64,000 nt of DNA from JBCBEX01 sp038528235 (GTDB lineage: Bacteria; Bacteroidota; Rhodothermia; Rhodothermales; Rubricoccaceae). The translations under genes and the position numbers were made by a program. The notes under the pieces were generated by a model that did no database searches, was not told where the DNA came from, and worked only from the letters and a program-made list of their open reading frames with translations. The DNA is taken from positions 1 through 64,000 of the forward strand of contig JBCBEX010000005.1 of assembly GCA_038528235.1 (NCBI GenBank), in the 5' to 3' direction. Of the stretch, positions 53,893 to 62,480 are shown piece after piece. How positions within the stretch are numbered: position 1 is the stretch's first letter; each line of letters begins with the position of its first letter.

Positions 53893-54276
53893 TCAGGCGT
53901 GCACGCGGTTGGCGATTTCGACCAGGTTGTCGTCAGGATCGCGGACGTAGACTGAACGAATCGGCCCCGTCGCGCCAGTCCGGTCTACCGGCCCCTCGAC
54001 CACGGCGATGCTGAGACGCGACAGCCGCTCGGCCACCTCCTCGACCGGCACACCCGTCAGAAAGCATAGGTCGGCCGAGCCGGGCGTCGGGGCGTCGGCT
54101 TTCGGCTCGAACTCGTGCCCAGCGCAGTGGAGGTTGATCTTCTGCGACCCGAAGTGCAACGCCTTTCGGCCCTCCCCGAACGTGACGACCTCCATGCCGA
54201 GCGCTTCCGTGTAGAAGGCGATCGTCGCGTCGAGGTCGCGCACGGTGAGGACGAGGTGATCGAGGCTGTCGATCAT
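53893..54276 (-). CDS. VOC-superfamily metalloprotein (glyoxalase/dioxygenase fold)
   Basis: 127 residues: the two beta-alpha-beta-beta-beta modules of the vicinal-oxygen-chelate family. Metal-ligand candidates are His7 (LDHLVLTV), His in INLHCAG and Glu in DNLVEIANRVHA. Such proteins include glyoxalase I, fosfomycin-resistance enzymes and extradiol dioxygenases; this resembles the general glyoxalase-like type. It lies 15 bases past the macroglobulin gene. Confidence 0.88.
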   Translation of the reverse strand: MIDSLDHLVLTVRDLDATIAFYTEALGMEVVTFGEGRKALHFGSQKINLHCAGHEFEPKADAPTPGSADLCFLTGVPVEEVAERLSRLSIAVVEGPVDRTGATGPIRSVYVRDPDDNLVEIANRVHA

Positions 54277-54291
54277 GGTTAGTGGATCAGA

Positions 54292-57200
54292 TCAGACGCC
54301 GACACGCTCGGTGGGGCGCACGACCACCGTGCCGGTCGCCGTGCGGCCGTTGACCTCGGGCTCGTACATCAACTCCGCCTGCGCGGGCGGGTGGACGAAC
54401 GTGCCGGGCGTGGTCGCGCGGGCGAGGTAGGTGTAGGTGTGCTCGCCGCGCCGGAGGTAGTCGGCGAAGAGCAGCACGCGGTCGTCGCGGAGTTCGGTAT
54501 GGTTGAACGAGCCCCACCACTGGCCGGAGCCGGTCTCCTGCTGGGCGAGCACGCCCGACGTCTGGAACGCCGGGTTGAGCGCTTCGAGACCCGCCGGGAG
54601 CGCGTCGTCCACGACCACGTAGTTGCGCGTCGCCGGACTCGTGAGCCGCAGCGTCACGCGGACGAGTTGCCCCGCGTCGAGCGTGATTGTGCGGCTGTCC
54701 GTCGTGACGGGGTTGCCGACCGCGTTGCCCGAGCCGTCGAGGCGCTGGATGGTGCGCTGGACGGCGAGGCCCCGGTTGGCGGCCTCGACCGGCGCACTCG
54801 TGTAGGTCTCGGCGAGGAGCGAGTAGTACGCCCGCCCTGTCCCGTCCACGTTCACCTCGATGGGCAGCTCCTCACCCGACGGCATCGCGGTCGGATCAAC
54901 GGTGGCTTCTTCGGCGGTGAGCGAGCGGCCCTGGAACGAGGCGTTCAGCACCTCGCGTCCGGCAAGCTGGACGGTGGCGGTGAAGTTCGGGTCGGTCGTC
55001 TCGAACGCCGCCTGGTAGGCACGCAGCGCGTCGAGGACGGCGGCGTTCTCCTGCGTGCTCGCCCAATGGCCGGTCGTGCGCGAGCGGATGAGGTACTGCA
55101 CCATCCGCTCGGTCAACTGCCGCACATCGCTCGACGGCGTCGACTCGATGAGCGCGGTCATGCCGAAGGCCGTCGAGCGCACGTCAGACGAGAAGATCCA
55201 GCCCCAGGACTCGCCAGTCTGCGCGGCGAGGTAGGCCGTCGTGCCCTCGGTCGTGGTGCGCCCACGCAGCCCATCGGCGAGCGGTTGCGCGTAGCCGTTG
55301 AGCGACCCGCGATCCGCGAGCGCGATGGTCCGGAGGAGGTGGCTCTGAAGCTCCGCACTCGGCGTGGCCGTCGGCTGCGTGTAGCGCTCGGCGAGCGCCT
55401 GCACCTCAGCTTCGAGGACGCGGTCGTGGCGGGCCAGCGCGTAGAGCATCAGCGCGCGCGACGTGTCCCAAACATCACGGGTGTAGTAGTCGGGCTGCAT
55501 CCCGCTGTCTTTGACAAGCGTGGCGAGCGCGTCGACGGCCTCGCGGGTGAGCGGCTGCGGCACGTCATAGCCCGCTGCGTCGGCCTCGGCGAGCGCGAGC
55601 ACGGCGTAGGCGGTGGCGTACGGGCTTACGTAGCGCCCGCCCTTCCAAAGCGCGAACCCTCGCCCCATCCAGTAGGCGTCGAGGCTCCCGAGCCACTCAT
55701 TCACGACGGCCTCGCGGTCGCCATCAAGCGCGTCGAGGTCGAAGAGGTCGAGCAGGTCCTCGGCGACGAGGAGCGGCCGGATGCGGCTCGTGCGCTGTTC
55801 GAGGCAGCCGTAGGGGTACTGGAAGAGGTAGCGCGTCGCGCCGTCGAGGCCGACCATCGCCGTGGAGGCCACGCGCACCTCGACCTGCCCGACGCCGGGC
55901 ACGCGGTCCGACGGCAGTACAAGCGCTTCCCTCGCGGCGTCTGCGGTCGAGGCGAACGTCGCCGAGGCTTCCTTCGTCACCGGCAGCGCGATGTCGAGCG
56001 GTACTTCGAGGCCGTCACGCTCGCTGCCGAGTTCGGCGGTAAAGCGGAGGTTGGCGGTGCCCAACTGTTCGATGTCCCAGGCGAAGCGCACCTCGCGCGT
56101 CTCGCCCTTCGCGAGCGTCACCGTGCGCCGGGCCTCGCCGTCGAGCGCGATGCCGTCGGCGCGGGCCGTCACGACGGCCGGACCTGCCTGCCCCGTGCGG
56201 TTCGTGACGAGGACGCCTGCCTCGAACGTGTCACCCAGTCTGGCAAACCGTGGGAGTGCCGGCTGCAGCACGAGCGGTTTCGTCACCACGATGTCGGTCT
56301 GGCCCTGCCCGAAGCGGTGGTCGCGCGTCAGCCCGACGGCCATCAGCCGGAACGTAGTCAGGTTCTCGGGCAACTCGAACGTCACCGTCGCACGGCCACT
56401 CCCGTCGGTGCGGATGGCCGGGGCCCAGTGCGCGAGCGGGCGGAAGTCGGAGCGCAGCAGCCGGTCGGCGTCCTCACCGCCGCCGCCGCCTTCGTCCTCT
56501 TCCTTCTCGCCGAAGTCACGCTGCTCGACGAGGTTGGCGAGCGTCTCGCTCGTCGTCACGCCGAGGGCGCGCGGGCCGTAGAACGTCTGGAACGGGTCCG
56601 GCATCGCGTAGCCGATGAGGTTGAGCACGCCCGCGTCAGCCGCGGCGAAGGCGATCTCGCCCTCGACGCCTCGCCCGCCGACGTCCGTGAGTTGGAGGTC
56701 GACGGTGACGGTCCCGCCTGGCTCGTACGTCGTCTCGCCAGGCTCGACCTCAACGGTCAGATGCCGTCCCTGCGCGCTGACGGGGAGGTTGACATAGCCA
56801 ATCTTGAAGCTTGGTGCGCCGAGGTCCTCGCCGGCCGACGGCTGTGCGGTGCGGCCACTCAGCAGGATCACGCTCACGAAGGCGTTTGGAAGGTGCTGCT
56901 CGCCGAGCGGCACCTCGATCTGCGGCGCGCTGCCCTCGACCTCCACGACGCGGCTGGAGATGATGCCTTCGCGCTCGACGGTCACGAGGGCGGTCGCCTG
57001 CTCATACGGCGACGGCACGAGGATGCGCGCTGTCTCGCCGGGGGCATAGCTGTTCTTGTCGGCGACGAGGTCGAGGTGGTCGTCGTCGGAGCGCTCCCAG
57101 GCGACGTAGCCCGCGCCGGTGGCGTAGAAGTAGGCCTCGGTCTTGATGACGTTGCCGCGCACGTCGTAGCCCGTCGCCCGGACGATGTAGCTGCCGCCGA

Positions 57201-60015
57201 GCCGCACCGGCATCCGCAGCCGCACGGCACGCCCGGCCTCGGTCTCGACAGTCCGGCTGCCGACGACTTCCTCGGTCCGCTCCGAGCGCCAGCGCAGCCG
57301 CCCGTCGCCGCCGACCTCGCGGACGGAGTTCCACTGCTGCCGGATGAGCTCGACCGTGAGGTTCTCCGCGCCGACGGGTGCGCCGTTCGGATCGACGGTC
57401 GCCACATCGAGCGCCATCACCTGATCGCGGCTCAGGTCGAGGAACGTCGTCTCGGGCTTGAGGCCGATGTAGAACAGGCCCGGGTGCAGCGTGACGGCCG
57501 CCTGGTCGGACTGCTCCTGGCGGCTCGGGTCAGTGACGGTCGCCGAGAACTGGAGCGAGGCGGGCGCGCCGCGCTCGTTGCCGGGGAGCGGGACGCGCAG
57601 TTGTTTGGTGCCGTCGGCGGTGAGGACGGTGTCGCCCTGCGCGAGCGTCTCGTAGAGGCTGTAGTAGCCCCGCGCGATGCCGAAGCGGTAGGCGTCGTAG
57701 CCGGGTGGCGTGTAGCGGCCGTTCTGCTGGACGAGGCGGTAGCGGAGCGGCTGCCCGCCCATCGCCGCGCCGAAGAGGTAGCGGCCCGTGACCGTCCCCT
57801 CGAAGAAGTCACCCGCCACAAAAGCGCGTGCGGCAGGCACGGCGTCCACGGCGAAGGTGGCCGTGCGGAAGGCGTCGACGCGGAAGGTGCCCTGCGCGAG
57901 GTCGCCCGCCTGCCACGACTCGCGCTCCTCGGCCTCCTCGTCGTCGGCGCGGGCGACGCGCACCCGATAGACACCAAGGCTGGCGTCGGTCGGCGCGCGG
58001 TAGGTGAGGTCGAAGCTGCCGTAGTTGCTCGGCTGCAGGCGGCGGTCCACGACGACCTCGTCGCGCGAATCGGTCACGAGCACGCGGATGCTGTCGGTGA
58101 ACGTCGCCCAGTCGCCGTCGGTGCGACCGCGCAGGATGCCCTTGAGGTGCGCCGTCTCGCCCGCGCGGTAGAGGCCGCGGTCCGAGAACACCGTCCCGGC
58201 GTAGGTCAGCGGCTCCGGGCTCCAGTCCAGGTCGATGTCGAAGCGGTACGGCTCGATGCCGTCGTCGAAGCGGCTCGACGTGAAGGCGACCTGGCCCTCG
58301 TGCTCGACAAACGCGTACTGCACGGGCGTCTCCCAGCGCTCGCGCTTCTCCAGCCCGAGCGCCGCCCACCCCGGCGACTGCACGATGCCGCGCGCGTTCG
58401 AGGTGCCCTGCCAGAGTTCGGTGCCCGCGTCGTCATAGACCGTGACGGCCGCGCCCTCGACGGGCTGCGCGTCGGCGAGTGTGGTGACGAAGAAGAGGTT
58501 CTGGTGCGGCGAGAACTTGGCCGTCAGCCCGAGGGTGGTCACCTGGGCGAGCGCCACGCGGACGCGCTCGTTGCCGCCCTGCTGATAGCGGAGATGCACG
58601 CCGACCAGGCCGCCGTTCTCTCCGTTGAGGAGCGAGTCGAGGGCGAGCGGGACGTAGGTCGGGCGGTTGCGGTCGATGGTGAGCGGGACGCGGCGGCTCG
58701 CGGCGACAGGCTCCGGTTCCTCATAGTCCTCCGGGAAGGGGCCGTACCAGTGGCGGTCGTCGTAGGCAGGCAGCTTGTGGATCAGGTCGGCGGGCGTGAA
58801 GCGCTCGAAACCGACGTTCACGGCGTCGATGTTGGTCACGCGCAGCGGCACGGCGCGGTCGCGGTCGGCCTCGATGACGAGGAGGCCCGTCGGCATGCGC
58901 AGCGTCGGCGTGAGTGCGGCCGTCCGGAAGACGCTGATGCGGTTGCCGATGCGCTGGTCGAACACGTCGCGCAGCCCGTCGTCGAGCGTGAGCGTGTACT
59001 GCGTCTCGGGGTCGAGCGGGAGGCGCAGGCTGTGCTCGGTGCTCTCGACGGCGTCGCGCGCCTCGATGCCCGCCGGAAGCTCGACGGCCGGGCTGAACGA
59101 CAGCGCCTGCCGCAGCGCTTCGAAGCGGACGGGCGTGGAGAACGAGAGCCGGATCGCGCGGTCCGGCGCGACGGAGCCGGTGCTGCGCCCGTAGCCCTGC
59201 CGCACGCCCTCTAACGCGAAGTCGCCATACGTGCGGAAGCCAAACTCGATGGCCTCGGCGGTGCCGAGCGTCCCGACGGCGGCGGGCATCTCGGGCGAGA
59301 TCCGCACGCGATAGGCCACGCCCTTCGCCAAGTCTGAATTCGGCGCGACGACTACCGACGAGTCGCCCGCCTGCTCGACGCGCACGCCCAGCGAGGTGCT
59401 GCCGTCGCGCCGGAGTTCGATGAAGCGCCGCACGCGGTCAGCCTCGACGGGCAGGCTGAAGAAGAGCCGGATCGGCTCGCCCGGGTCCCCGAACTGCGCG
59501 CCGCGCGCTGGCTCGGAGCCGACGAGCACGGGGCGCGGCGTCTCGAACGTCCAGGTGTACGGGTTCGCCAGCGTCTCTTCTTCCACGCTGGCTATGCCTG
59601 CCGCCAGCGTCGCGGTGTAGTTCGTCGCCGGGACGAGGCTGTCGGGCTGGAAGACGAGCGTCTGCGTGCCCTGCCAGCGCAGCGTGCCCGCGACTGGCCC
59701 GTCCGGTCCGCGCAGCGTGAGCGCGTCGGCGGCAGGCTCCGGCGTGCGCCCGAGCGGCACCATCGGGCGGCTGAACGTGACCGAGATCGCCTGGTTGGGC
59801 GCCTGCCCCGCCATCGCGCCGAAGGGCGACGCGCTCAGCACGCGCAGCGGCCCCTCCAGCGTCGGCACGAAGCCCGTCACGCCCGCCGGCGTCTCCAGCG
59901 CGACCAGCTCCGACGCGAACGAGAGCGGCGCGTCCGGGTCGCCCGTCCCATCGCCGCAGCCGACGAGAACGAGGAGCGTGGTCAGGAGGGCGAGCGAGCA
60001 GGCGAGGCGCAGCAT
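54292..60015 (-). CDS. alpha-2-macroglobulin family lipoprotein with thioester motif
   Basis: 1907 residues. Lipoprotein signal (LLVLVGCGDG, Cys20), a series of MG beta domains, a bait-region-like stretch, and the A2M domain (HWAPAIRTDGSGRATVTFELPENL). The thioester motif GCLEQ is intact (Cys1404-Gln1407 in YPYGCLEQR), followed by the alpha/alpha-toroid (YGLLALAEADAAGYD-like region, AVLALAEADAAGYDVPQP) and a C-terminal receptor-like domain. Bacterial macroglobulins trap attacking proteases in the periplasm. They are often found beside pbpC, which is absent here. The gene occupies the minus strand alone. Confidence 0.94.
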   Translation of the reverse strand: MLRLACSLALLTTLLVLVGCGDGTGDPDAPLSFASELVALETPAGVTGFVPTLEGPLRVLSASPFGAMAGQAPNQAISVTFSRPMVPLGRTPEPAADALTLRGPDGPVAGTLRWQGTQTLVFQPDSLVPATNYTATLAAGIASVEEETLANPYTWTFETPRPVLVGSEPARGAQFGDPGEPIRLFFSLPVEADRVRRFIELRRDGSTSLGVRVEQAGDSSVVVAPNSDLAKGVAYRVRISPEMPAAVGTLGTAEAIEFGFRTYGDFALEGVRQGYGRSTGSVAPDRAIRLSFSTPVRFEALRQALSFSPAVELPAGIEARDAVESTEHSLRLPLDPETQYTLTLDDGLRDVFDQRIGNRISVFRTAALTPTLRMPTGLLVIEADRDRAVPLRVTNIDAVNVGFERFTPADLIHKLPAYDDRHWYGPFPEDYEEPEPVAASRRVPLTIDRNRPTYVPLALDSLLNGENGGLVGVHLRYQQGGNERVRVALAQVTTLGLTAKFSPHQNLFFVTTLADAQPVEGAAVTVYDDAGTELWQGTSNARGIVQSPGWAALGLEKRERWETPVQYAFVEHEGQVAFTSSRFDDGIEPYRFDIDLDWSPEPLTYAGTVFSDRGLYRAGETAHLKGILRGRTDGDWATFTDSIRVLVTDSRDEVVVDRRLQPSNYGSFDLTYRAPTDASLGVYRVRVARADDEEAEERESWQAGDLAQGTFRVDAFRTATFAVDAVPAARAFVAGDFFEGTVTGRYLFGAAMGGQPLRYRLVQQNGRYTPPGYDAYRFGIARGYYSLYETLAQGDTVLTADGTKQLRVPLPGNERGAPASLQFSATVTDPSRQEQSDQAAVTLHPGLFYIGLKPETTFLDLSRDQVMALDVATVDPNGAPVGAENLTVELIRQQWNSVREVGGDGRLRWRSERTEEVVGSRTVETEAGRAVRLRMPVRLGGSYIVRATGYDVRGNVIKTEAYFYATGAGYVAWERSDDDHLDLVADKNSYAPGETARILVPSPYEQATALVTVEREGIISSRVVEVEGSAPQIEVPLGEQHLPNAFVSVILLSGRTAQPSAGEDLGAPSFKIGYVNLPVSAQGRHLTVEVEPGETTYEPGGTVTVDLQLTDVGGRGVEGEIAFAAADAGVLNLIGYAMPDPFQTFYGPRALGVTTSETLANLVEQRDFGEKEEDEGGGGGEDADRLLRSDFRPLAHWAPAIRTDGSGRATVTFELPENLTTFRLMAVGLTRDHRFGQGQTDIVVTKPLVLQPALPRFARLGDTFEAGVLVTNRTGQAGPAVVTARADGIALDGEARRTVTLAKGETREVRFAWDIEQLGTANLRFTAELGSERDGLEVPLDIALPVTKEASATFASTADAAREALVLPSDRVPGVGQVEVRVASTAMVGLDGATRYLFQYPYGCLEQRTSRIRPLLVAEDLLDLFDLDALDGDREAVVNEWLGSLDAYWMGRGFALWKGGRYVSPYATAYAVLALAEADAAGYDVPQPLTREAVDALATLVKDSGMQPDYYTRDVWDTSRALMLYALARHDRVLEAEVQALAERYTQPTATPSAELQSHLLRTIALADRGSLNGYAQPLADGLRGRTTTEGTTAYLAAQTGESWGWIFSSDVRSTAFGMTALIESTPSSDVRQLTERMVQYLIRSRTTGHWASTQENAAVLDALRAYQAAFETTDPNFTATVQLAGREVLNASFQGRSLTAEEATVDPTAMPSGEELPIEVNVDGTGRAYYSLLAETYTSAPVEAANRGLAVQRTIQRLDGSGNAVGNPVTTDSRTITLDAGQLVRVTLRLTSPATRNYVVVDDALPAGLEALNPAFQTSGVLAQQETGSGQWWGSFNHTELRDDRVLLFADYLRRGEHTYTYLARATTPGTFVHPPAQAELMYEPEVNGRTATGTVVVRPTERVGV

Positions 60016-60066
60016 GGCACGGCGAGGCTAGTGGGGCATCGCCTGCAAGAAACGATAGCGCCCCCC

Positions 60067-60246
60067 ATGCCCAACAGTCTCGCGCCGGTTTTGCTGCGGT
60101 GCCACGCGCTACCGCGCAATGTGGGAGGAGCGGGCCATGCCCAGGTCGCCCCCTACGGCCTGGAGCACGAGCGCATCGTGATGCACGAGGACAATGCCGA
60201 GCCCGTGCCGCTGCCCGAGGAAACCGTCAACCGCGGCACGTTCTGA
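60067..60246 (+). pseudogene. short gene remnant ending HEDNAEPVPLPEETVNRGTF
   Basis: A 59-residue frame of unknown family. Its last third (HERIVMHEDNAEPVPLP) recurs, with a frameshift, at 62392-62450. It is probably the end of a gene whose other part is gone, or a very short gene. It marks the left border of the low-G+C cassette. Confidence 0.4.
60172..60231 (+). repeat. degenerate direct repeat flanking the cassette, left copy
   Basis: Aligns with 62392-62450 at about 51 of 59 positions and one single-base gap by my hand alignment. Confidence 0.7.
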
Positions 60247-60495
60247 GCGAGCGGCTGAGGTGACGGGTGCGATAGACTTAGCGAACTTTGCGAAGGGATT
60301 ACGGCTTTTGCACAGACACGCCGGTGCGTATTATCGAGAGTAGACCGATAACCTAGAGGCCGTCATGAAGCGTTTAGACGCTAGAAATGGCGGTGCCCCC
60401 TAGACACCATTCCACTTGTGCGCATAACCCGTGTGCGCGTTATGCCGAATGCGCTCTGCATAGTAAGATGTGTAGGCATCCTTCCTCCCTGATCG
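60247..60495. other. upstream region of the low-G+C cassette
   Basis: 249 bases without a gene. It includes a TTTG-N18-TATTATCG pair (60307-60336) that could be a promoter and an inverted repeat GCATAAC/GTTATGC (60422-60428 with 60439-60445). No ribosome-binding site is seen before ATG 60496. Confidence 0.4.
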
Positions 60496-61266
60496 ATGGC
60501 GTCTTCTCGTCCAACTGCTGAATGCGCCCTCTGTCATCAGGTGAGGGAGCTACACGACTCCCACATCATCCCAGAGTTTTTCTACAAGCCGCTCTACGAC
60601 AGCAAAGGCCGCGTCTTTGATATGTCCACAGTCGAGACTACGGGGCGGCCGTTCGGGATTGAACAGAAAGGACTACGCGAGTATCTGCTATGTGGCTATT
60701 GTGAGTCAAAGCTCAGCCGTTGGGAAACGGTGGCAGCCACCTTATTTCGAAGCGGCCAGCTCAACGTTCCAGCGGGGCAGCCTCTCCACACGCTGACCGG
60801 ACTCGATTACCACAACCTCAGGTTGTTCTTCCTCTCGATCCTGTGGAGGTCAAGCGTCTCCTCGCTTCCGTTCTTCAAGCACGTGAGCTTGGGACCTCAC
60901 GAGGAACGGATTAGGGTTATGCTGCTGGACGAGGAGAGAGAGCCATTTTGGAAGTATGGCTGCGTTCTCCAAGACATCGCGTCTGACTCTCCGGAAGAGC
61001 GGCTCGCGCTTATTGGGCCTGTTGCCAGCAAAGCCGGGAGCGCCTGGAACTACTTCTATGTGATTGACGGATTCCTGTGGCACTATATAATGGCGTCTCA
61101 CTCGGTCGACCAGGCGGCCAATGCCCTGATGCTGCAATCGAATGGGTCATTGACGATCACCAGGGGCAATGCCGAGAAGATTCCGCACCTCAATGCCTTG
61201 AAGGACAAGCTTCACGGACAGGGGAAACTGGCGGCTTTGATCGAGAAGTACGGCCAGGATGCCTAA
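60496..61266 (+). CDS. HNH-like zinc-finger protein (cassette gene A)
   Basis: 256 residues. The N-terminus carries a treble-clef-like pattern: Cys10-x2-Cys13, DSHIIPEFF with His23 at 21-29, then Cys66-x2-Cys69-Glu70 (LCGYCESKLSRWE). The spacing and the SHIIP motif are those of HNH-superfamily proteins, where His coordinates metal and attacks the phosphodiester. The remaining 170 residues (LFFLSILWRSSVSSLPFF; SAWNYFYVIDGFLWHYIMASH) are not recognised. Composition is clearly lower in G+C than the chromosome around it. It is followed 40 bases later by gene B in the same direction, so they form a two-gene unit. It could be a nuclease of a defence system or a DNA-binding regulator; function unproven. 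Confidence 0.75.
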   Translation: MASSRPTAECALCHQVRELHDSHIIPEFFYKPLYDSKGRVFDMSTVETTGRPFGIEQKGLREYLLCGYCESKLSRWETVAATLFRSGQLNVPAGQPLHTLTGLDYHNLRLFFLSILWRSSVSSLPFFKHVSLGPHEERIRVMLLDEEREPFWKYGCVLQDIASDSPEERLALIGPVASKAGSAWNYFYVIDGFLWHYIMASHSVDQAANALMLQSNGSLTITRGNAEKIPHLNALKDKLHGQGKLAALIEKYGQDA

Positions 61267-61306
61267 CTGTTAGACGTACCGACTACCTAGCCCGCTCTGA
61301 AGCAAA

Positions 61307-62323
61307 ATGAAGAAGGAGATAGCTTTCTACTACCCTAACCCTTTCTGGAGCGACGGTGACTGGATCAAGAACCTGATCCTGTTCTTTGATGGAGTTGGCC
61401 TCCTTGTTCCTGACTACATGCGCCATCGTATACGGAGGATTGATCCAGCCATATACGAAGGCCTTGATCAGCACGGGCTGATCCACATTATCGAATCAGA
61501 GGATGCCGTAGACAAGGTTGCAACCGAAAAATTAGTCTCGGCCTTAACCGACGTGGTCGCATCTGGTGCTTTGGACGAAATACCCAAGTCAATATCCACT
61601 GTAGAGAGAGAGTTTGAATACATATCCATGTCTCGTATGGGATACAGGGGGGATGCAGGCTTGGCAAGAATGATACATGAGGAGTTGATAAGCCGTGATC
61701 TCGCAAAAGAGTCTGAGGACGGCAAAACGGTGCTCATGCACCCAATGATTAGGTCTCTAATTCTAACTCTTTTGGCTCAAATTCTGCGGCCATATGGTGA
61801 AGACAAGGAGCTAGAGCTTAACCCAGCAACCGATCGACCCGTTCTGGTTGAGGCTCTTTCAGATTTGTTCTCCGTCGACAGGTCGCCATCAAAAGGGTCC
61901 GTTTTCAGTTTTGACTTATTAACAGTTGGTGTCGATCTAGGACCCATACCTATTGATGAGGTGCTTGATTTTCGCCAACAGAACTACGAGTCATACCGAG
62001 CCTACAGTAGGGATATCCGACGATTTGTATGGGAGCTGAGCGAGATGAATGAAGAAGAGCGTCGCGCTGCGTTTGAAGAGAGGCAACAAGAGCTAGAAGA
62101 CAGGGCGGCTGATTTACGCAGGCTATCTCGAAAATCATGGATGAAGCCGGCTTCGTACGCACTGAGCATCGCAGGCGTTGCATGGTCCGCTGTTACTGGT
62201 GATCCGTATGGAATTGCCTTAGGTAGTGGAAGTTCTCTTCTTGGGCTTGGGTCGAAAAGTCTCGACGCTAGCGCATACTCATACATTTTCTCAGCTAACC
62301 GTCGCTTCCCTCCTGGCTACTAA
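61307..62323 (+). CDS. DUF6236-like protein with coiled coil and C-terminal hydrophobic hairpin (cassette gene B)
   Basis: 338 residues. The start MKKEIAFYYPNPFWSDGDWI and the following LILFFDGVGLLVPDYM match the pattern of DUF6236-type proteins, as I recall it. A central soluble region precedes a charged coiled coil (about 245-276, NEEERRAAFEERQQELEDRA) and then a hydrophobic stretch at 281-316 (ASYALSIAGVAWSAVTGDPY, then GSGSSLLGLG), likely a membrane hairpin. This is the lowest-G+C gene of the window. With gene A it resembles two-component defence units (sensor or nuclease plus membrane-acting partner), but there is no direct proof. Confidence 0.72.
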   Translation: MKKEIAFYYPNPFWSDGDWIKNLILFFDGVGLLVPDYMRHRIRRIDPAIYEGLDQHGLIHIIESEDAVDKVATEKLVSALTDVVASGALDEIPKSISTVEREFEYISMSRMGYRGDAGLARMIHEELISRDLAKESEDGKTVLMHPMIRSLILTLLAQILRPYGEDKELELNPATDRPVLVEALSDLFSVDRSPSKGSVFSFDLLTVGVDLGPIPIDEVLDFRQQNYESYRAYSRDIRRFVWELSEMNEEERRAAFEERQQELEDRAADLRRLSRKSWMKPASYALSIAGVAWSAVTGDPYGIALGSGSSLLGLGSKSLDASAYSYIFSANRRFPPGY

Positions 62324-62391
62324 TAGTGGACAGGGTACGCATAACCGCAAACTGTTACGGCGTGGGTGCTACCTCCCTTCTGGCCGAAACC

Positions 62392-62450
62392 CGCATCGTG
62401 GAGCACAGGGACAACGCCGAGCCGTGCTGCCGCCCGAGGAGACCGTCAAC
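62392..62450 (+). pseudogene. frameshifted copy of the cassette-flanking segment
   Basis: Reads RIVEHRDNAEP in one frame and VLPPEETVN in another, so one base is lost relative to 60172-60231. It marks the right border of the cassette, between gene B and the antiporter gene. The stretch 62324-62391 before it holds no gene. Confidence 0.6.
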
Positions 62451-62480
62451 AGGAGAAACGGCCCGGTTGCGCTCGGCTCC

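Noticed and set aside
54391..59214. A 1607-codon open frame on the plus strand opposite the macroglobulin gene
   Set aside because: It is antisense to a gene with clear domains and an intact thioester motif; such frames are common in high-G+C DNA and its translation is rich in Arg, Gly, Val and His without motifs.
61261..61275. GCCTAACTGTTAGAC at the end of cassette gene A, like paired integron core sites (RYYYAAC and GTTRRRY)
   Set aside because: The two cores are one base apart, far too close for an attC site, and no integrase or second attC was seen. The inverted repeat at 60422-60445 and a CGCATAACC near 62335 do not complete one either.
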